Shown here one piece after another: positions 60,108 through 64,000 of a stretch of 64,000 nt of DNA. The DNA lies in assembly GCF_007753265.1 (NCBI RefSeq), contig NZ_CP036349.1, forward strand, positions 4,745,363 to 4,809,362, in the 5' to 3' direction. Source of the DNA: Botrimarina mediterranea. GTDB taxonomy: Bacteria > Planctomycetota > Planctomycetia > Pirellulales > Lacipirellulaceae. Each line of letters starts with the position of its first letter. Position 1 is the stretch's first letter. The translations under genes were made by a program, and so were the position numbers. The notes beneath the pieces were generated by a model that was given only the letters and a program-made list of their open reading frames with translations, was not told the DNA's origin and did not search any database.

Positions 60108-60945
60108 CCAAACACTCCGGAGTTGTTCCACCGCCTTCTCGCGGAAGTACCGCCACAGGATCGACGCTAAGCCTGCGAATCCGAGGACGGCGAACGCCGA
60201 TGGTTTTGAGTGAGGCTGAGACACGGGGCGAAAGCGCCCTCCTAGAGTAATGCCATCGACTCAGCGCGAGCCTCCGTTACGAAGTTGACGTATCGTAGGC
60301 TATCGGGCGGTTGCTTTGCGACTGGAGATACCGCCAAGTGCGTCGCAGCTGTCAAGGAAAGCGTTGATACTTCTTGAGTTACTAGCCGGCGGTCTTGCCG
60401 ATTCTCTTCTGAAGTCGCGGGGCTTGCTCTCGCCTGCCCTGTACTGGAATGCTCGGCGGGGACGATGTCAGTTGAGCAACCGCCAACTGATCTGCAAGAA
60501 ACTCCCTCCTGGGCTAGCGGACCATCAAAGTTGGTCCAAGGCGATGCAGCGCGCGTTGTGTAGGGTGTTCAATCCGGTGAAATCCCCATGCTGCGACAAC
60601 TTTTCGCAGCGCTCGTTAACGACTACTCGCCACCCGCCACCATGCTTCCCGCCGTCGCAATGGCTGGCTGCTCTTGACTTGCAATCACGGCAAGACCTTC
60701 CGCGCTAAGACCTTACGACCCCGACGGTAATCATTCACTCGGCGTCGCGCCGATTGTGCGGCTCCGGTTCACCACGGCGGGGACCGACAAGCCAACGGAC
60801 TCGACAGGGGTATGGTACCCACGAGTACAATTAAGGCTGATCAATCGAGAGTGATTCTTGGCTGATCCGGCTAGGAGATCCCGGTTCACGTTCCGCGCGG
60901 CTCTTTGGACGGGCCGCCTGGGAACGACCAGCAAAGGAGACCGCC
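60108..60945. other. Degraded 840-bp stretch before pflB
   Basis: No intact gene. On the minus strand near 60130-60215 the text KPSAFAVLGFAGLASILWRYFR resembles a decayed PEP-CTERM tail, but no gene body leads into it. A 130-codon ORF at 60316-60708 has Ser/Leu/Arg-rich shadow-like composition and is not annotated. A promoter candidate for pflB is listed separately. Confidence 0.4.
60801..60831 (+). promoter_or_regulatory. Candidate pflB promoter with palindrome
   Basis: TCGACA (60801-60806), 19-bp spacer, TACAAT (60826-60831). The spacer contains GGGTA-TGG-TACCC (60808-60820), a perfect 5-bp dyad that could be an operator overlapping the promoter. It leaves a leader of about 110 nt before pflB. 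Confidence 0.4.
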
Positions 60946-63225
60946 ATGCACGCCACTTCGGCTGTACTCACCCCCCCTCTCCCCGTGAGCCGGCCGCAAT
61001 CTCTCGACCCTTACCGGGGATTCGTCCCGGGAGGGTGGTCGCAAGAGGTCAATGTCCGCGACTTCATCCAGCAGAACTACCAGCCTTACGACGGCGACGC
61101 CTCGTTTCTCGCCGGCCCCACCGATCGCACCCGCCACTTGTGGAGCAAGCTATTGGAGCTCTTCGTCGTTGAACGCCAGCGTGGCGTGCTGGGGGTCAGC
61201 CAAACTCCTTCGTCGATTACCGCCCACGGGCCGGGGTACATCGACAAGGACTCCGAGATCATCGTCGGCCTTCAAACCGACGCGCCACTGAAGCGAGCCA
61301 TCTTCCCGAACGGCGGTTGGCGGATGGTCGTCAGCTCGCTGAAGGCCTACGGCTACGAGCCTGAACGAGCGGTCGCGGAGGTCTTCACCAAGTATCGCAA
61401 GACCCACAACGACGGCGTGTTCGATGTTTATACGCCCGACATCCGGAAGGCGCGGAGCACCCACCTCGTTACGGGGCTGCCCGACGCATATGGTCGCGGC
61501 CGGATTATCGGCGATTACCGCCGTGTCCCGTTGTACGGCGTCGATCGGTTGATCGAGGCCAAGAACGCAGAGAAGGCCTCACTTGACGAAAAGCACTCGA
61601 CCGAGGCAGTGATCCGCGACCGCGAGGAGCTCTCCGAACAAGTCAGGGCGCTCCACGAGCTGAAGCAGATGGCGGCCGACTACGGGTTCGACGTTTCGCG
61701 TCCGGCGCGCAACGCCCGCGAAGCTGTGCAGTGGCTCTACTTCGCCTACCTCGCGGCGGTGAAGGAGCAGAACGGCGCGGCGATGAGCCTAGGCCGCACC
61801 AGCACGTTCCTCGACGTCTACTTTCAACGCGACCTTGCCGAAGGGACGCTCACGGAGGAAGAGGCCCAAGAGATCATCGACGACTTCGTCATCAAGCTGA
61901 GGATCGTCCGGTTCTTGCGGACCCCAGAGTATGACGGTCTCTTTAGCGGCGATCCCACTTGGGTCACCGAGGCGATTGGAGGCGTCGGCGCCGATGGCCG
62001 ACCGCTGGTGACCAAGAACAGCTTTCGCCTCCTCAACACGCTCTACAACCTCGGCCCGGGGCCAGAACCGAACATGACGGTACTCTGGAGCAAGGCGCTG
62101 CCGGAGGGGTTTAAACAGTTCTGCGCGAAGGTCAGTATCGACACCTCGAGCGTCCAGTACGAGTCGGACGACCAACTGCGTGCGGTCACCGGGGACGACA
62201 GCGCCATCGCCTGCTGTGTTTCCGGCATGGAGATGGGCAAGTCGATGCAGTTCTTCGGCGCCCGGGTAAACCTCGCGAAGTGCCTGCTGTACGCCATCAA
62301 TGGCGGTCGCGACGAGATAACCGGTGAGCAAGTCATGCCCCCCTTCGATCCTTGCCGGGGAGAGGTCCTCGACTACAACGAGGTGATGCAGCGGTTCGAT
62401 GTAGCGATGGAGTGGTTGGCCCGCGTTTACGTCAACGCGATGAACTGCATCCACTACATGCACGACAAGTACGCGTACGAGCGTGTCGAAATGGCGCTGC
62501 ACGACTACGCCCCAAGGCGGACGATGGCGTTCGGCATCGCCGGTCTGTCGGTGGTGGCCGACTCGCTCAGCGCGATCAAGAACGCGCGGGTGTGGCGTTA
62601 CGGCGACGAGACCGGCCTGACCACCGACTACCGCGTCGAGGGCGAGTTCCCCGCCTTCGGCAACAACGATGATGAGGTGGATGGCTATGCCGCCTGGCTG
62701 GTCCGTGCCTTCATGGAAAAGCTCCGCAAGCACCCCACCTACCGCAACGCGGAGCACACCCAGTCGGTGCTGACCATCACCAGCAATGTTGTCTACGGCA
62801 AGAACACCGGCAGCACTCCTGACGGCCGCAAGGCCGGTGAACCCTTCGCCCCCGGCGCCAACCCGATGCACGGCCGCGACGTCGAGGGCTATGTCGCCAG
62901 CGCGCTGTCGGTCGCCAAGCTGCCGTACGAAGCGGCTCGCGACGGCATCTCCCTGACCCACACTGTGATCCCCTCGGCGCTGGGCTCCTGCGAGGAGGAC
63001 CGCGTCGCTAATCTCGCCGCTTGTCTCGACGGATACTTCGGCTGCGGCGGCTTCCATATGAACGTCAATGTGCTCGACCGTGAGACTTTGCTCGACGCGA
63101 TGGAGCATCCCGAAAGGTATCCGCAGCTGACCGTGCGGGTGAGCGGCTATGCGGTCAATTTCGTGAAGCTTACGCCCGAGCAGCAGCAAGACATCGTTAG
63201 CCGCACCTTCCACGAGAAGCTTTGA
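60946..63225 (+). CDS. pflB: Formate C-acetyltransferase (pyruvate formate-lyase)
   Basis: A 759-residue glycyl-radical enzyme converting pyruvate and CoA to acetyl-CoA and formate under anoxia. The catalytic pair is Cys423-Cys424 in [25 protein letters not shown] (canonical PFL has CCVSPM; here Gly replaces Pro). The radical glycine is Gly734 in [10 protein letters not shown] near the C-terminus. Other blocks: [33 protein letters not shown] and [26 protein letters not shown]. Start with GGAG seven bases upstream. The activase gene follows 14 bp later. Confidence 0.96.
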   Translation: MHATSAVLTPPLPVSRPQSLDPYRGFVPGGWSQEVNVRDFIQQNYQPYDGDASFLAGPTDRTRHLWSKLLELFVVERQRGVLGVSQTPSSITAHGPGYIDKDSEIIVGLQTDAPLKRAIFPNGGWRMVVSSLKAYGYEPERAVAEVFTKYRKTHNDGVFDVYTPDIRKARSTHLVTGLPDAYGRGRIIGDYRRVPLYGVDRLIEAKNAEKASLDEKHSTEAVIRDREELSEQVRALHELKQMAADYGFDVSRPARNAREAVQWLYFAYLAAVKEQNGAAMSLGRTSTFLDVYFQRDLAEGTLTEEEAQEIIDDFVIKLRIVRFLRTPEYDGLFSGDPTWVTEAIGGVGADGRPLVTKNSFRLLNTLYNLGPGPEPNMTVLWSKALPEGFKQFCAKVSIDTSSVQYESDDQLRAVTGDDSAIACCVSGMEMGKSMQFFGARVNLAKCLLYAINGGRDEITGEQVMPPFDPCRGEVLDYNEVMQRFDVAMEWLARVYVNAMNCIHYMHDKYAYERVEMALHDYAPRRTMAFGIAGLSVVADSLSAIKNARVWRYGDETGLTTDYRVEGEFPAFGNNDDEVDGYAAWLVRAFMEKLRKHPTYRNAEHTQSVLTITSNVVYGKNTGSTPDGRKAGEPFAPGANPMHGRDVEGYVASALSVAKLPYEAARDGISLTHTVIPSALGSCEEDRVANLAACLDGYFGCGGFHMNVNVLDRETLLDAMEHPERYPQLTVRVSGYAVNFVKLTPEQQQDIVSRTFHEKL

Positions 63226-63239
63226 GCTCGTCTACCGAC

Positions 63240-64000
63240 ATGCCGCCTAGCGCCTGCCGCAACGTGGGCGAACCATCGGTCCGCGCTCGCGGCAGCGAGG
63301 GTTATGTTTTTAGCCACGACAACGCTTCGGCGGTCGATGGGCCTGGGCTGCGCTATGTGGTGTGGCTGATGGGCTGCATCATGCGTTGCCAGTACTGCCA
63401 CAACCCCGACTCGTGGCAGATACAACGCGACAATCAGCGGCACAGCGTCAAGAACGTACTTGCCGACGTCGAGCGGTACGGCACGTTCCTCCGGGCGGCG
63501 GGCGGCGGCTTCACCGTCTCCGGCGGCGAGCCCCTCGTGCAGGCGCCCTTCGCCATGAACCTGCTCCGCGGCGCGCGGCGGTTGGGCCTCCACACCGCCC
63601 TAGATACGAACGGCTACCTCGGCGCGAGACTGGATAACGACGAACTCGCTGACATCGATTTGGTGCTGCTCGACCTCAAGGCATTCGGCGAAGAGCATCA
63701 TCGCAACGTCACCGGCGTCAGCAACCGCACGGTCCTAGAGTTCGCGCGGCGCTTAGCAGACCTCGGCAGGCCGGCGTGGGTGCGTTTCGTGCTCGTCCCG
63801 GGTCTGACTGACGATGAAGACGACATCCGTCGCCTAGCCGACTTTGCCGCCCGTCTCACGAACGTCGAGCGGCTGGAGGTGCTGCCGTTCCATCAGATGG
63901 GCCGGCGCAAGTGGCGCGATCTCAAACTCCCTTACGCCTTAGAAGCGACCCCCGCCGCTACACACGATCAAGCCGAGGCCACCCGGACGATATTCCGCGA
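63240..64000 (+). CDS. pflA: Pyruvate formate-lyase activating enzyme (3' end off window)
   Basis: Radical-SAM activase installing the glycyl radical on PflB. ATG at 63240; 253 codons are visible before the window ends. The [4Fe-4S] motif CIMRCQYC (Cys46, Cys50, Cys53) is preceded by SAVDGPGLRYVVWLMG and followed by GGFTVSGGEPLVQAPFAMNLL, ALDTNGYLG, DLVLLDLKAFGEEHHRNVTG and RFVLVPGLTDDEDDI, all typical. It forms an operon with pflB. Confidence 0.94.
   Translation, partial: MPPSACRNVGEPSVRARGSEGYVFSHDNASAVDGPGLRYVVWLMGCIMRCQYCHNPDSWQIQRDNQRHSVKNVLADVERYGTFLRAAGGGFTVSGGEPLVQAPFAMNLLRGARRLGLHTALDTNGYLGARLDNDELADIDLVLLDLKAFGEEHHRNVTGVSNRTVLEFARRLADLGRPAWVRFVLVPGLTDDEDDIRRLADFAARLTNVERLEVLPFHQMGRRKWRDLKLPYALEATPAATHDQAEATRTIFR

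Noticed and set aside
60316-60708. 130-codon ORF before pflB
   Set aside because: Composition and lack of ribosome site or motif suggest chance in degraded DNA.

Overview
The window looks like a chromosome segment from a planctomycete, most likely of the Pirellulales/Lacipirellulaceae type. The evidence is high GC, secreted proteins with dockerin-like D-x-N-x-D-G repeats and PEP-CTERM anchors, a Pkn-type kinase with a C-terminal membrane anchor, FHA proteins, planctomycete-style tyrosine integrases, and many genes without a Shine-Dalgarno sequence. No rRNA or CRISPR array is present. There is one tRNA (Pro, CGG).

Bases 1-46,000 read as core chromosome. Region 1-5.8 kb is a glycine cleavage locus (gcvH, gcvPA, gcvPB, a lipoyl/octanoyl transferase) interrupted by a DUF1877 gene and a 91-residue orphan. 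Next come an FHA protein, small conserved genes, a TPR lipoprotein, a GT1 glycosyltransferase, a DUF885 metallopeptidase, an Fe-S-type Rrf2 regulator beside a haem c DUF3365 protein, citrate synthase, a kinase, MetF, a class IV aminotransferase, alpha-glucan phosphorylase, an acyl-CoA dehydrogenase-like protein, APS kinase, a BON protein and LpxK. A 1229-residue membrane protein carries a roughly 560-residue Gln/Gly/Asp/Glu-rich tract. After it come an SGNH/PEP-CTERM protein, NadB, a Gld-like ABC system (ATPase, fused GldF-GldG permease, DUF4340), DUF971, a PaaK-like ligase, a matrixin-like secreted protease and an FHA-GAF-sigma54 activator.

Bases 46.3-63 kb are accessory. A 2.7-kb integrative element sits in tRNA-Pro, bounded by a 44-bp direct repeat. 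It carries an integrase, an excisionase and one possible tandem ribbon-helix-helix protein, with TTGCAG arrays at both ends. A truncated second integrase follows. After a Sua5 gene comes an inorganic-carbon/sulfur cluster: a winged-helix regulator divergent from dabB-dabA, a beta-carbonic-anhydrase-like protein without zinc ligands, cysD and cysNC. An internally deleted IS3 element and a degraded stretch precede pflB and pflA, the latter cut by the window end.

The most unusual genome-scale feature is the intergenic DNA. Nearly every larger spacer in the core part holds long palindromes, often nested inside one another, that recur in families, show compensatory stem changes, and sometimes provide the stop codon of the neighbouring gene. 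The best single-locus candidate for a new system is the dabBA / zinc-less carbonic-anhydrase / cysD-cysNC cluster.
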